Below, in pieces: positions 23,878 to 32,321 of a stretch of DNA of 37,392 bases. Source of the stretch: Acidocella aminolytica 101 = DSM 11237 (lineage in GTDB: Bacteria > Pseudomonadota > Alphaproteobacteria > Acetobacterales > Acetobacteraceae); assembly GCF_900129125.1 (NCBI RefSeq), contig NZ_FQVJ01000037.1, positions 1 to 37,392 on the forward strand, written 5' to 3'. A program made the translations under genes and the position numbers. Below the pieces are notes generated by a model. The model was not told the DNA's origin, did no database searches, and saw only the letters and a list, made by a program, of their open reading frames with translations. Position 1 is the stretch's first letter; every line of letters begins with the position of its first letter.

Positions 23878-24180
23878 ATGGACGATGAGATGCGGCAGGC
23901 GAGGCTTTGGACGCAGGATACCGATAAGGTGATCTGTGACATGTAGGGCGTGAGGCTACATGGGCCGCGATTGGACAAGTGCTTGGATGGCGGGGAATAC
24001 ACCGATTGAGTGGAGCGGCGGTTGCGTGCGGAGGCCCCCTGCCTGGTGCCGGTAGAGAAAAGCCGGGATGATGACCGGCTGGATGACCCCAACGGGCCGT
24101 TGTTGCGGATGGTGTATCCGCTAACATGAGGCTTGCTGCCGGATGCACCGTTTCGTGAAGGAGATGAAGAATGATTTTCA
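23878..24180 (+). pseudogene. Relic plus-strand reading frame with in-frame stop codons
   Basis: From ATG 23878 one frame shows strong coding bias (third positions GC-rich, second positions low) but is broken by TAG at 23944, TGA at 24007 and a later TGA near 24127. Around the breaks it reads MDDEMRQARLWTQDTDKV, then GVRLHGPRLDKCLDGGEYTD, then VERRLRAEAPCLVPVEKSRD and DDRLDDPNGPLLRMVYPLT. I do not recognise a family; TGG-to-TGA and CAG-to-TAG changes would restore it. The 246-residue open frame on the opposite strand here (23760-24500) lacks that bias and is a fusion of an IS relic with antisense of this gene. It probably once continued toward 24180 before the IS5-type relic. Confidence 0.5.
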
Positions 24181-24204
24181 GGAAAAGCAAGCCTGAAAGC
24201 CCGA

Positions 24205-24670
24205 ATATCCGACACATCGGTATTGAGTCCGAGATGAACCTTACGCCATCGACGGCGATAGGACGCGCCGTGCTTACTGCTTTTCAATTCGCCTTCTCCC
24301 ATTATCTTGATGCCAGTGTTGTCCACCCGCAGATGCAGTCCGCCTGCACTCACGCGGCCAGAGAACGCCATTGAAAGACATTTCTGACGCCGGCATAAAG
24401 TCGTGTAATCCGGGGCATGCCAGCCGTGTCTCGCAAGCTTCAGTAGGCTTTCGACAAGCCCCGTTACCTGACGCAGGGCAACGCCAAATATGACCTTCAA
24501 CGTCAGGCAAATCTCAATCGCGCTATCAGAAAATCGTTAAGGACGGCCGGGCTGCCTGGGCGGCGCTGCAAACCAGTCATCAAAGGGTCAAATCATATAT
24601 CCAAAGACCCCTGCCGCTTCAACGACGTATTATAGGAACGCCAATTCGTCGTGCGGTAGTTCGGCTTCAT
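24205..24670 (-). pseudogene. IS5-family transposase pseudogene (IS903-like group)
   Basis: Starting at ATG 24670 on the minus strand the frame gives MKPNYRTTNWRSYNTSLKRQ, an IS5-family N-terminus, then a TGA in place of Trp, an apparent single-base deletion near 24580, and a TAA near 24537. After that it runs into SAIEICLTLKVIFGVALRQV, the ESLLKLARHGWHAPDYTTL region, LRVDNTGIKIMGEGELK (first catalytic Asp) and HGASYRRRWRKVHLGLNTDV. Identity to the family is lost after about 24205, so the C-terminal catalytic part is missing. At least two stops and one frameshift make it inactive. The upstream end of the element may lie near a GGGATTCCCC stretch at 24714-24723. Confidence 0.8.
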
Positions 24671-25041
24671 AGGCTTGGGGATAACAAACAGCTACCCCCT
24701 CAAACACAAATGGGGAATCCCAACCAATAATCAGATTTATGCAATATAGCTCTACTGAGAGCCACGCAAATGCGCGGGTTGGCATTGCCGACAGGTGGGT
24801 GGCTTAGCAAGGGGCAGGCGCTCCGGGTTCGAAACTAACCGAGAAGCCCACGCATAGGCGCCAGCAGTTTCAGGCGGCGTCTCCGAAATGGATTGGGAAA
24901 CCGATGCTTGGGGGATGACACCTTCTTAATAAAAAAAAGCTGAGAGGCTGATGAAGCCGGTGTCTTACAAATGGAGACCAGACGGTGGGCGGCGCGAAAA
25001 TGCTCGACCCCTTGGCAGGCAGATGGTGCCTCATTTGATAT
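24671..25041. other. Accessory gap without a recognisable gene
   Basis: About 370 bases of lower coding content after the IS5 relic. The only readable frames are short and have no family match that I can recognise. A poly-A tract occurs at 24930-24937. A TTCGAA motif near 24828 superficially resembles a tRNA T-loop but lacks the stem. Confidence 0.5.
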
Positions 25042-25278
25042 GTGGAATGGTGGCCATATCATATAGAAAGATGGAGCGGACGATGGCGCGGAGTTTTGTG
25101 CCAAGGCCTCGTCCAGGGGATTCCGTTAAAAGAACGATCCAGATTCGAAGAACTGAGAGCGGTGGCTGATGCTTTGGACGATTATTTCTTCAGGCACTCC
25201 CGGTTGCTCCGAGCTGATGGGAAAGGCTTTGATTTGCGGATCACCCGGCTCTGGGCTGGGCTGAAATTGCCGGGTTAG
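25042..25278 (+). CDS. Unrecognised small frame, possibly the 3' remnant of a gene
   Basis: A 78-codon frame whose last 45 codons look protein-like (FEELRAVADALDDYFFRHSR then LLRADGKGFDLRITRLWAGL), with charged and amphipathic character. The first 30 codons are poorer and there is no good ribosome site. The stop lies four bases into the recX stop on the other strand, the close tail-to-tail spacing expected of a real 3' end. No family is recognised; it may be a truncated gene left by rearrangement around the IS5 relic. Confidence 0.3.
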   Translation: MEWWPYHIERWSGRWRGVLCQGLVQGIPLKERSRFEELRAVADALDDYFFRHSRLLRADGKGFDLRITRLWAGLKLPG

Positions 25279-25829
25279 GTGGGGGGGGAGTCCAAGGATT
25301 TGATAAGCTGCTCGGCTTCCTTACGCTCAAGTGACATAGCATGGCGCGCGGTGGATTGGGAAAACCCCCCCCTTGCCATGGCGGCAAGGATCTTTTCGGT
25401 TGGCGTATCGCCAAATGGCCCGGCGCGGCGGCGGCGGAGATAAGCGCAGGCGGCGGCGAGTTCGCGCTGCGGGTCATCCGACAGGTCGGGTGAGGCGATG
25501 CCTTTTGCGGCCAAGTGGGCAAGGGTGGCGCGGCGGGATTTGCCCGCGCGGGTGAGGCGTTTGGCCCGAGAGGCGACGAAGGCGTCGTCGTTTAAGATGC
25601 CAAGCTCTTTCAGCCGGGCTAATATGCCGGGGATTTCAGCCTTGGCACGGCGGATGAGATTTGGGAGGTCCGCATTGTCTTCACCAAATTCAGCAACCTG
25701 CTTTTGGCCCCAGCGGTCGATCCGGCGGGAGAGAACGCGGGCCAGACCTGTTTCAGTGGCGGCATAGCGGGCCATATGGTTCATCGCGGCCTCGTACAGG
25801 CTGGCCGCATCGGGCGCTTTTCCTGGCAT
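25275..25829 (-). CDS. recX: RecX-family regulatory protein
   Basis: A 184-residue helical protein of the RecX family, which modulates RecA filaments. The recognisable core is LKELGILNDDAFVASRAKRL followed by GKSRRATLAHLAAKGI; another three-helix repeat precedes and follows it (YAATETGLARVLSRRIDRW, and the C-terminal GGFSQSTARHAMSLE). recA is not in the window, which is usual in many alphaproteobacteria. The ribosome site is weak. It is divergent from rpmI-rplT. Confidence 0.85.
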   Translation of the reverse strand: MPGKAPDAASLYEAAMNHMARYAATETGLARVLSRRIDRWGQKQVAEFGEDNADLPNLIRRAKAEIPGILARLKELGILNDDAFVASRAKRLTRAGKSRRATLAHLAAKGIASPDLSDDPQRELAAACAYLRRRRAGPFGDTPTEKILAAMARGGFSQSTARHAMSLERKEAEQLIKSLDSPPT

Positions 25830-25857
25830 AATGCGACTCTGCGCTGCTTTCAGGCTC

Positions 25858-25886
25858 TTGTCACGGGCGAGGAGTGGCCCTATAGC
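25858..25886 (+). promoter_or_regulatory. Sigma-70-type promoter of rpmI-rplT
   Basis: TTGTCA (25858-25863), a 17-base spacer, and TATAGC (25881-25886) match the -35/-10 consensus well. A start near 25893 would give a leader of about 113 bases before rpmI. Confidence 0.65.
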
Positions 25887-25887
25887 C

Positions 25888-25915
25888 GCGCCTTCACCTT
25901 TAGCGGTGAAGCGCG
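25888..25915 (+). promoter_or_regulatory. Hairpin at the start of the rpmI-rplT leader
   Basis: CTTCACC (25892-25898) pairs with GGTGAAG (25905-25911) around TTTAGC, extended by flanking GCGC with one bulge. It lies at the predicted transcript 5' end, and a second pairing (AGGCATGCCT, about 25932-25941) follows. In other bacteria L20 represses this operon through its leader; whether this structure is an L20 site is not shown. Confidence 0.45.
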
Positions 25916-26005
25916 CGTGTCCGGGCCTTTAGGCATGCCTGGCCGCCGCCCCGATTTCCGGGACCCTGCTCCGAAAGGGGTGGATTATGCGATCAGGAGA
26001 CTGAA

Positions 26006-26206
26006 ATGCCGAAGCTGAAGACCAAATCCTCGGTCAAGAAGCGCTTCAAGATCACCGCTACGGGCAAGGTTCTGGCCGGCCCGGGCAAGAAGCGCCACAA
26101 CCTTTATGCCCGTTCCCAGAAGGCGAAGCGCCAGAACCGCGGTAGCCAGACTCTGACCCATGCTGACGGCTTGACCGTGAAGCAGTGGGCCCCGTACGGC
26201 CTGTAA
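26006..26206 (+). CDS. rpmI: 50S ribosomal protein L35
   Basis: A 66-residue basic ribosomal protein beginning [17 protein letters not shown], with GKKRHNL and a C-terminal segment typical of L35. AGGAG precedes the ATG at seven bases. It is the first gene of the L35-L20 operon; infC is not upstream here, where recX is divergent instead. Secure. Confidence 0.97.
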   Translation: MPKLKTKSSVKKRFKITATGKVLAGPGKKRHNLYARSQKAKRQNRGSQTLTHADGLTVKQWAPYGL

Positions 26207-26221
26207 GGGAGGAGATAAGAT

Positions 26222-26590
26222 ATGGCACGTGTGAAACGCGGCGTTACCACCCACGCCCGCCACAAGAAGGTTCTGGAACTCTCCAAGGGCTATGTTGGTC
26301 GTTCGTCGACCAATTACCGCATTGCGTTGGAGCGCCTGGAAAAGGCCCTGCGTTATGCCTATCGCGACCGCCGGGTCAAGAAGCGTGAATTCCGCTCTCT
26401 TTGGATTCAGCGTATTAACGCGGCCGTGCGTGAGCATGGGCTCACCTACAGCCAGTTCATCTTTGGCCTGAAGCAGGCTGGTCTTGAGTTGGACCGTAAG
26501 GTGCTCTCCGCCATTGCTTATGATGATCCGGCGTCTTTCGGCGAGATCGTGCAGGCTGTGAAGGGTGTTTCTGCCGCCGCCGCGGAGTGA
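26222..26590 (+). CDS. rplT: 50S ribosomal protein L20
   Basis: A 122-residue L20. It has the N-terminal [18 protein letters not shown] extension, the [19 protein letters not shown] helix, [19 protein letters not shown] and [13 protein letters not shown]. It binds 23S rRNA early in 50S assembly. GGAGG lies close before the ATG, 15 bases after rpmI. pheS and pheT, which usually follow rplT in related genomes, are absent; an EcsC-family gene comes next. Confidence 0.97.
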   Translation: MARVKRGVTTHARHKKVLELSKGYVGRSSTNYRIALERLEKALRYAYRDRRVKKREFRSLWIQRINAAVREHGLTYSQFIFGLKQAGLELDRKVLSAIAYDDPASFGEIVQAVKGVSAAAAE

Positions 26591-26645
26591 AATTTCCTTA
26601 AATTCTCTTGAGTCATGGCCAAGCTGAGCGCATCTCAGTTCGGCC

Positions 26646-27542
26646 ATGACCGTTTTACCTCCCTTTCCTGAGCATTTGGCGGAGCAGACCCGCTTTTTGA
26701 CCGACCACGAGAGGCGGGAGCTTTGGGAGGCTGCCATTTTGATGGCGGATTCACGTGGCCTGCTGGTGCGGTTGACGGCGTTGTTTGGCCGGCAGGTTGA
26801 GAGCATCCAAAGTGCCCTGGTTCAGACTGGCGAAAGACTAGGTGGGCAGGCTTGGACCGGGCTTATTCAAAAAGCACAAGACGTGGTGGAGGATGTGCTG
26901 TGGAACAGCTACCGCTATGCCACTTTTGGGCTGGAAGCCGCGCCAGGTTTTGTCAGGCCCCAGCACCCTCGTAAAAATTTGATGCACCGGTTGGCGACAA
27001 CAGCGAGTGGCGCCGCCTCGGGCTTTGTTGGATTGCCGGGGGCGTTTGTGGATATCCCCTTTACCACGGCTGCCATTTTGAGGTCGATCGCTGAGGTGGC
27101 GCGGGATTTTGGAGAGGATTTGTCCTCTGAGGATACGAGGCGCGCTTGTCTTGAGGTGCTGGCGTTCGGCAGTCCTGGCGGAAGCGGGGAAGAGACTGAG
27201 ATTGGCTACTGGGCAGCGCGGCTAGGGGTTAGCCATCTGACCATCAATCTGCTCATCCGTAGTGCGGCAGGTCAGTTTGGACTGGTTCTATCTGAGAAGT
27301 TTTTGGCGCAGGCGGTGCCGGTTGCCGGGGCGCTGACGGGCGGGCTGCTGAATTACAGCTTCACAGATTATTATCAGAGTATGGCCAAGGTGCATTTTTG
27401 CTTGCGGGCCTTGGAGTTGCGGATTGGCGATGAAGATGCGGTGAACCGCTCTTTCGAAGCGATGGTCCAGGCTGCGCGGGACAGGCGGCGGATTGGTCGC
27501 AGGCGGCGGGTTGTTATATCGGCATTGCTTCCCGGGAGGTAA
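26646..27542 (+). CDS. EcsC-family protein
   Basis: A 298-residue protein of the EcsC family. The diagnostic region is GFVGLPGAFVDIPFTTAAIL with RSIAEVARDFGEDLSSEDTR, and a C-terminal hydrophobic helix (GALTGGLLNYSFTDYY) in the usual place. It is probably membrane-associated. EcsC was named as the third gene of the B. subtilis ecs ABC transporter locus, but no ABC genes are near, and the role of stand-alone members is unknown. The start has no strong ribosome site; ATG 26646 is 55 bases after rplT. It ends in a bidirectional terminator. Confidence 0.85.
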   Translation: MTVLPPFPEHLAEQTRFLTDHERRELWEAAILMADSRGLLVRLTALFGRQVESIQSALVQTGERLGGQAWTGLIQKAQDVVEDVLWNSYRYATFGLEAAPGFVRPQHPRKNLMHRLATTASGAASGFVGLPGAFVDIPFTTAAILRSIAEVARDFGEDLSSEDTRRACLEVLAFGSPGGSGEETEIGYWAARLGVSHLTINLLIRSAAGQFGLVLSEKFLAQAVPVAGALTGGLLNYSFTDYYQSMAKVHFCLRALELRIGDEDAVNRSFEAMVQAARDRRRIGRRRRVVISALLPGR

Positions 27543-27566
27543 AAAGGGCTCCCAGGAGCCCTTTTT
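27541..27566. terminator. Bidirectional terminator between ecsC-like and FKBP genes
   Basis: AAAAAGGGCTC (27541-27551), loop CCAG, GAGCCCTTTTT (27556-27566). The perfect 11-bp stem has A and T runs on either side and so serves both convergent genes. Confidence 0.9.
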
Positions 27567-27570
27567 CCGG

Positions 27571-27936
27571 TTATTTGAAGCTGATCAGCTCCACATCGAA
27601 AATCAGGGTCGCGCCAGGCGGGATAACGGAGCCCGCGCCGCGCTGGCCGTAGCCGTGTTCCGGCGGCAGTATCAATGTGCGTTGACCGCTGGCCTGCATG
27701 GTGGACACGCCGATATCCCAACCGGAAATCACCTGTCCCACGCCGAGTTTGAATGTGAAAGGCTGGCCGCGGTCGCGTGAGGAGTCGAACTTCCGGCCTT
27801 TGGCGCCGTTCTCATCCAGCCAGCCGGTGTAATGAACCGTGACCATCTGGCCCGTTTTCGGTGTTTCACCGGTGCCGACAACATGGTCCTCGTATTTCAC
27901 GCCGGAGGGCAGGGTGACGATGTTGGTTTCGGCCAA
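27571..27936 (-). CDS. FKBP-type peptidyl-prolyl cis-trans isomerase
   Basis: A 121-residue single-domain FKBP. The family signature runs VTVHYTGWL, GRKFDSSRDRGQPFTFKLG, VGQVISGWDIGV and LPPEHGYGQRGAGSVIPPG, ending in LIFDVELISF; the aromatic pocket residues are present. No signal peptide, so it is cytosolic. It catalyses prolyl isomerisation during folding. It is a single gene with a shared terminator downstream. Confidence 0.95.
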   Translation of the reverse strand: MAETNIVTLPSGVKYEDHVVGTGETPKTGQMVTVHYTGWLDENGAKGRKFDSSRDRGQPFTFKLGVGQVISGWDIGVSTMQASGQRTLILPPEHGYGQRGAGSVIPPGATLIFDVELISFK

Positions 27937-28033
27937 GTTGATTTCCTTTCAAAATAATAGAGGGCGGTTTGTACAGCCCCGCTCTGTTTAATCAGTTCTT
28001 GGTTTGGTGGAAACCGGCTGCGTCCAGGACTGA

Positions 28034-28210
28034 CTAGCAAGCATAGGCGCTGTGTTTGCTTGGCTTGGTGTAGCCAGCGGGTTTGGTGGCGGGGGTCATG
28101 GAGCCGGAAGCGGTTGGATTGCCCGGTGCGGTTTAGGCCATGACTGGGAGGTTCAGCAGGCAGGCAAGACCTGCAGCAGGCGAAAGTTTCAAAACCTTTG
28201 TGGGGATCAT
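28034..28210 (-). pseudogene. Small secreted-protein gene with a stop codon at the signal-peptide junction
   Basis: From ATG 28210, preceded by GAGGG six bases away, the frame gives a signal-peptide-like stretch MIPTKVLKLSPAAGLACLLN with LPVMA, then TAA at codon 26 (28133-28135). In the same frame it continues TAPGNPTASGSMTPATKPAG and YTKPSKHSAYAC to TAG at 28034. Reading TAA as a mutated CAA (Gln) gives a classical Ala-x-Ala-like cleavage site and a 33-residue mature peptide rich in Thr, Pro, Ala and Lys. A gene with a good ribosome site, a signal and a Pro/Thr-rich tail is more likely than chance. It may be a real pseudogene or a sequencing difference. Confidence 0.45.
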
Positions 28211-28313
28211 TAAATGCCCTCAAAAACAACCTATAGTTGTGTTTTCTGCGATGGGTATTAAGGTGGAGCGGCTACCAGGGGGATGGTTTCCTGGTAATCC
28301 TATAAGCATTTGA

Positions 28314-29615
<1,302 letters not shown>

Positions 29616-29636
29616 GCGCGACAGTAAATGAAATTT

Positions 29637-29676
29637 GGAAAGAGGGGGCGGGGCCAGAAGGTCCTTCCCCTTTTTT
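29637..29676 (+). terminator. Rho-independent terminator after the aminotransferase
   Basis: AAAGAGGGG pairs with CCCCTTTTTT, with an inner GGGCC/GGTCC pairing and a loop of AGAA, followed by a T run at 29671-29676. Confidence 0.8.
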
Positions 29677-29685
29677 ACTCTTACA

Positions 29686-29761
29686 TGGTGCGCCGGGAGG
29701 GACTCGAACCCCCAACCAAACCGTTATGAGCGGTCCGCTCTAACCATTGAGCTACCAGCGC
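29686..29761 (-). tRNA. tRNA with CAU anticodon, probably tRNA-Ile2
   Basis: On the minus strand 29761 to 29686 folds as a complete 76-base tRNA with encoded CCA. The acceptor is GCGCTGG with CCGGCGC (one G-T), the D-arm is AGCTCAATGGTTAGAGC, and the T-arm GGGGGTTCGAGTCCCTC. The anticodon loop is CTCATAA, so the anticodon is CAU. The TTGGT-type variable region after the anticodon stem resembles the lysidine-modified Ile2 tRNA of E. coli, while elongator Met tRNA has GGGGTCA; initiator Met is ruled out by the acceptor and D-arm. Ile2 is therefore favoured, but a Met elongator cannot be excluded. Confidence 0.88.
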
Positions 29762-29891
29762 GTCGTGTTGCCTTGCTTTTAAGTGGCCGGAGCGCGCCGT
29801 CAACCATCAGAGTGCGGCAAAATGCCGCAAGCTGGCCAGTTTAGCGGCGGCGGGTTATATCCGGGCCGCCTTCAATCAGGGAGTTCTGGCA

Positions 29892-30416
29892 ATGGATGTG
29901 AGCAAGCTGTCGCCTGGCAAGGATGTGCCGCACGATATCAATGTTGTTGTGGAGATTCCGGCCGGTTCCGGCGTGAAATATGAGGTGGATAAGGAGAGTG
30001 GTGCCCTGGTGGTGGACCGCGTGGTGTTCACCCCGATGACCTATCCTGCCGCCTATGGCTTTATCCCCAACACTCTGGCCGATGACGGCGACCCTGCCGA
30101 CGCGCTGGTGTTGCTGCCCGCCCCGGTGGTGCCCGGCGCGGTGATCCGCTGCCGCCCGATTGGCATGCTGCAGATGGAAGACGAGTCCGGCCAGGATGAG
30201 AAGATTGTCTGCGTGCCGCACGATAAGGTGCATCCGCAATTCTCCGGCGTGAACGAGATTGCCGAGTTGCCGGAGATCACCCGTGACGTGATTAAGCACT
30301 TCTTCGAGCATTATAAGGATCTGGAGAAGGGCAAGTGGGTGAAGGTGACCGGCTGGGCCGACCGTGCCGCTGCCGAGGGTGCCATCTCCGCCAGCTTGAC
30401 ACGCGCCGCCAAATAA
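29892..30416 (+). CDS. ppa: Inorganic pyrophosphatase (family I)
   Basis: A 174-residue soluble pyrophosphatase that hydrolyses PPi. The active-site core [11 protein letters not shown] carries the three metal-binding Asp, and KYEVDKESG and [14 protein letters not shown] precede it as usual. GGGAG lies ten bases before the ATG. It is a single gene ending in a bidirectional terminator shared with pstA. Confidence 0.96.
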   Translation: MDVSKLSPGKDVPHDINVVVEIPAGSGVKYEVDKESGALVVDRVVFTPMTYPAAYGFIPNTLADDGDPADALVLLPAPVVPGAVIRCRPIGMLQMEDESGQDEKIVCVPHDKVHPQFSGVNEIAELPEITRDVIKHFFEHYKDLEKGKWVKVTGWADRAAAEGAISASLTRAAK

Positions 30417-30430
30417 CGCGCTGACCTAAT

Positions 30431-30467
30431 AAAAAGGCCTTCCCGGTTGCCCAGGAAGGCCTTTTTT
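30431..30467. terminator. Bidirectional terminator between ppa and pstA
   Basis: AAAAAGGCCTTCC (30431-30443), a 10-base loop, and GGAAGGCCTTTTT (30454-30466) form a 13-bp perfect stem with A/T runs on both sides. Confidence 0.93.
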
Positions 30468-30487
30468 GTTTGTATGCTGCCCGTTAG

Positions 30488-31357
30488 TCAGGCGAATTTT
30501 TTGCGCCGGATGGCCACGCGGACCCCGATATTGATGACCAGTACCACGAGCATCACCAGGAAGGCCGCAGCGAATGCCAGGGCGTGAGATTTCGCGTCCG
30601 GTTGGTCAATGAAGGTCCAGATCACATAGGTCAGATACGCCATGGGCTCGTGGGTGAACTGCCCGGACCAGCTATAGTTGGACCAGCCGGCGGTATAGAT
30701 CAGCGGCGCGGTTTCACCTACGGAAATGGCCAGAGCCAGCAAGGCACCGGTCAACACGCCTGAGGAGGCGGCGGGCAGTACCACTTTGAAAACCACGTTC
30801 GAGTCCTTGGCGCCCAGGGCATAGGCCGCCTCACGCATGGAATTGGGCACTTGCTGGAGGGATAACTCCGTGATGCGCGCCAGATACGGCACGATCATGA
30901 TAGCCAGCGTGATGGAGGCGGCGATCAGCGAGAAGCCCCACCCGAAGCCAATGATCATCACGATATAAGAAAAATAGCCTAGCACGATCGAGGGGGTACC
31001 TGTGAGCGTGTCGGACATGAAGCGGATCGCGCTGGCCAGCTTGTCCTTGCCGTATTCAGACAGATGGATACCAGCCCCCACCCCAAGCGGCAGTGCAATC
31101 AGCATCGCGAAAAGAGTGATGACCAGCGTGCCTTCAATAGCGTTGTACAGCCCGCCATTGGCGCCGGTCGTGTTTTCAGTGAATAGATGCGGCGAGAACG
31201 CGGCAATGCCACGCCACCCAACCACAACCACGATATCAACAAGAGGGGCGAGAACCAGCACCAGCCCGGCGCCACAAAGCACCCAGCCAATTGCGCTTAT
31301 GATAAGCCGGCGGGTTTCCTGCGCCGAGCGTGGCATTTTAAGCGCGCTTACGGACAC
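30488..31357 (-). CDS. pstA: Phosphate ABC transporter permease PstA
   Basis: A 289-residue inner-membrane permease of the Pst phosphate importer with about six helices. The EAA-type loop that contacts the ATPase reads VPNSMREAAYALGAKDSN and VVFKVVLPAASSGV. The GTG at 31357 is chosen because AGGAG lies seven bases before it; the ATG at 31336 has none. The start overlaps the pstC stop by 20 bp. It ends at a strong terminator, and no pstB or phoU follows on this strand. Confidence 0.93.
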   Translation of the reverse strand: MSVSALKMPRSAQETRRLIISAIGWVLCGAGLVLVLAPLVDIVVVVGWRGIAAFSPHLFTENTTGANGGLYNAIEGTLVITLFAMLIALPLGVGAGIHLSEYGKDKLASAIRFMSDTLTGTPSIVLGYFSYIVMIIGFGWGFSLIAASITLAIMIVPYLARITELSLQQVPNSMREAAYALGAKDSNVVFKVVLPAASSGVLTGALLALAISVGETAPLIYTAGWSNYSWSGQFTHEPMAYLTYVIWTFIDQPDAKSHALAFAAAFLVMLVVLVINIGVRVAIRRKKFA

Positions 31358-32261
31358 GGAGAGCTCCTGAGGTTAGAAGTTTAGCGCAGGCATTCACGGC
31401 CAGTGTGATGAAGAAAAGCACTAGCGCGATCTCAGCTAGGGCGCGGACCGACATATTGGTGGGGTCGGTTTCGGCGCTATCGAGCTGCGAGGCAACGAAG
31501 GATGCGATGGTGGATATGGGGGAAAAAAGAGAGGTAGGCAGAATATTCAGCCCGCCGCCCGAGACCATCAGCACCGCCATGGTTTCACCCAACGCCCGGC
31601 CCAAGGCCAAAACGATACCGCCGATCAAGGTGGTGCGGACCATGGGCATCATCGCCTTGGCCACAACCTCGAAATGGGTGGCGCCGAGTGCAAAAGCGGA
31701 TTCACGGTTTTCCTTGGGCACCTGCAACAGTGCATCAAGCAGAGTGGAGGCGATGATCGGGGTGATCATCAGCGCCAGAACGATGGAGGCTGTTAGCAGC
31801 CCATAGCCGCTCCCGTTCGGCGCTAGATAATGCCCGATCAGGGGAACGAGGACCGCAATTCCCCAAAGCCCGAATACAACGGAAGGAACAACGGCAATCA
31901 GCTCTACCAACATGGAGAGCATGGGGCGGATTTTCTGCGGAATGATTTCCGCAAGGAAGATAGCGGCCCCCATGGCGAGGGGAACGGCAATGAGGATGGC
32001 AATGCCTGATGAGGCCAACGTACCGACAATAAAGACCAGCATGCCGTAATTGGCACCGGGCGGAACCTGGATTCCATGGACCACGACCGGGTCGCCGTAA
32101 AGATTGCCGAGGTTCCAGTTGATCTGAGTCAGGAAGTGCAAGCCATTGAAAAAAATGGCTTCTCCTGAATAAAGCACCAAAAACAAAACAACCGCGCAGA
32201 GCGCGGCGGGGATCAGCAGGCTAAGACCCAGAACGGCGAGACGGAAGGGGCGGAGTTTCAT
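31338..32261 (-). CDS. pstC: Phosphate ABC transporter permease PstC
   Basis: A 307-residue permease, partner of PstA in the phosphate channel. It has about six helices and the EAA loop KENRESAFALGATHFEVVAK, then a GRALGETMAVLM segment characteristic of PstC. AAGGG precedes the ATG at 32261 at eight bases. A strong hairpin (32278-32311) lies between pstS and pstC, and the gene overlaps pstA. Confidence 0.94.
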   Translation of the reverse strand: MKLRPFRLAVLGLSLLIPAALCAVVLFLVLYSGEAIFFNGLHFLTQINWNLGNLYGDPVVVHGIQVPPGANYGMLVFIVGTLASSGIAILIAVPLAMGAAIFLAEIIPQKIRPMLSMLVELIAVVPSVVFGLWGIAVLVPLIGHYLAPNGSGYGLLTASIVLALMITPIIASTLLDALLQVPKENRESAFALGATHFEVVAKAMMPMVRTTLIGGIVLALGRALGETMAVLMVSGGGLNILPTSLFSPISTIASFVASQLDSAETDPTNMSVRALAEIALVLFFITLAVNACAKLLTSGALRVRKRA

Positions 32262-32277
32262 GGATCACCCTTTACGC

Positions 32278-32311
32278 AAAAAGCCCCCTTCCAGGCTAGG
32301 CTGGAAGGGGG
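32278..32311 (-). terminator. Intercistronic terminator-like hairpin between pstS and pstC
   Basis: CCCCCTTCCAG (32284-32294) pairs with CTGGAAGGGGG (32301-32311) around a 6-base loop, and on the minus strand is followed by T residues (32282-32278). Partial termination here would make more binding protein than permease, as is common for such operons. Confidence 0.85.
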
Positions 32312-32321
32312 GTTAGGCAAA

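Noticed and set aside
23760-24500. 246-residue minus-strand protein
   Set aside because: It starts inside the IS5-type transposase relic, then reads antisense to the relic plus-strand frame with wrong codon bias; the transposase core ends near 24205.
24815-24850. Possible tRNA remnant around a GGGTTCGAAA motif
   Set aside because: The T-loop-like word is not flanked by a pairing stem and no acceptor or anticodon arm can be drawn.
27897-28229. 110-residue minus-strand frame before the aminotransferase
   Set aside because: It is offset from the better-supported small secreted-protein frame and partly overlaps the FKBP start; no motif or ribosome site.
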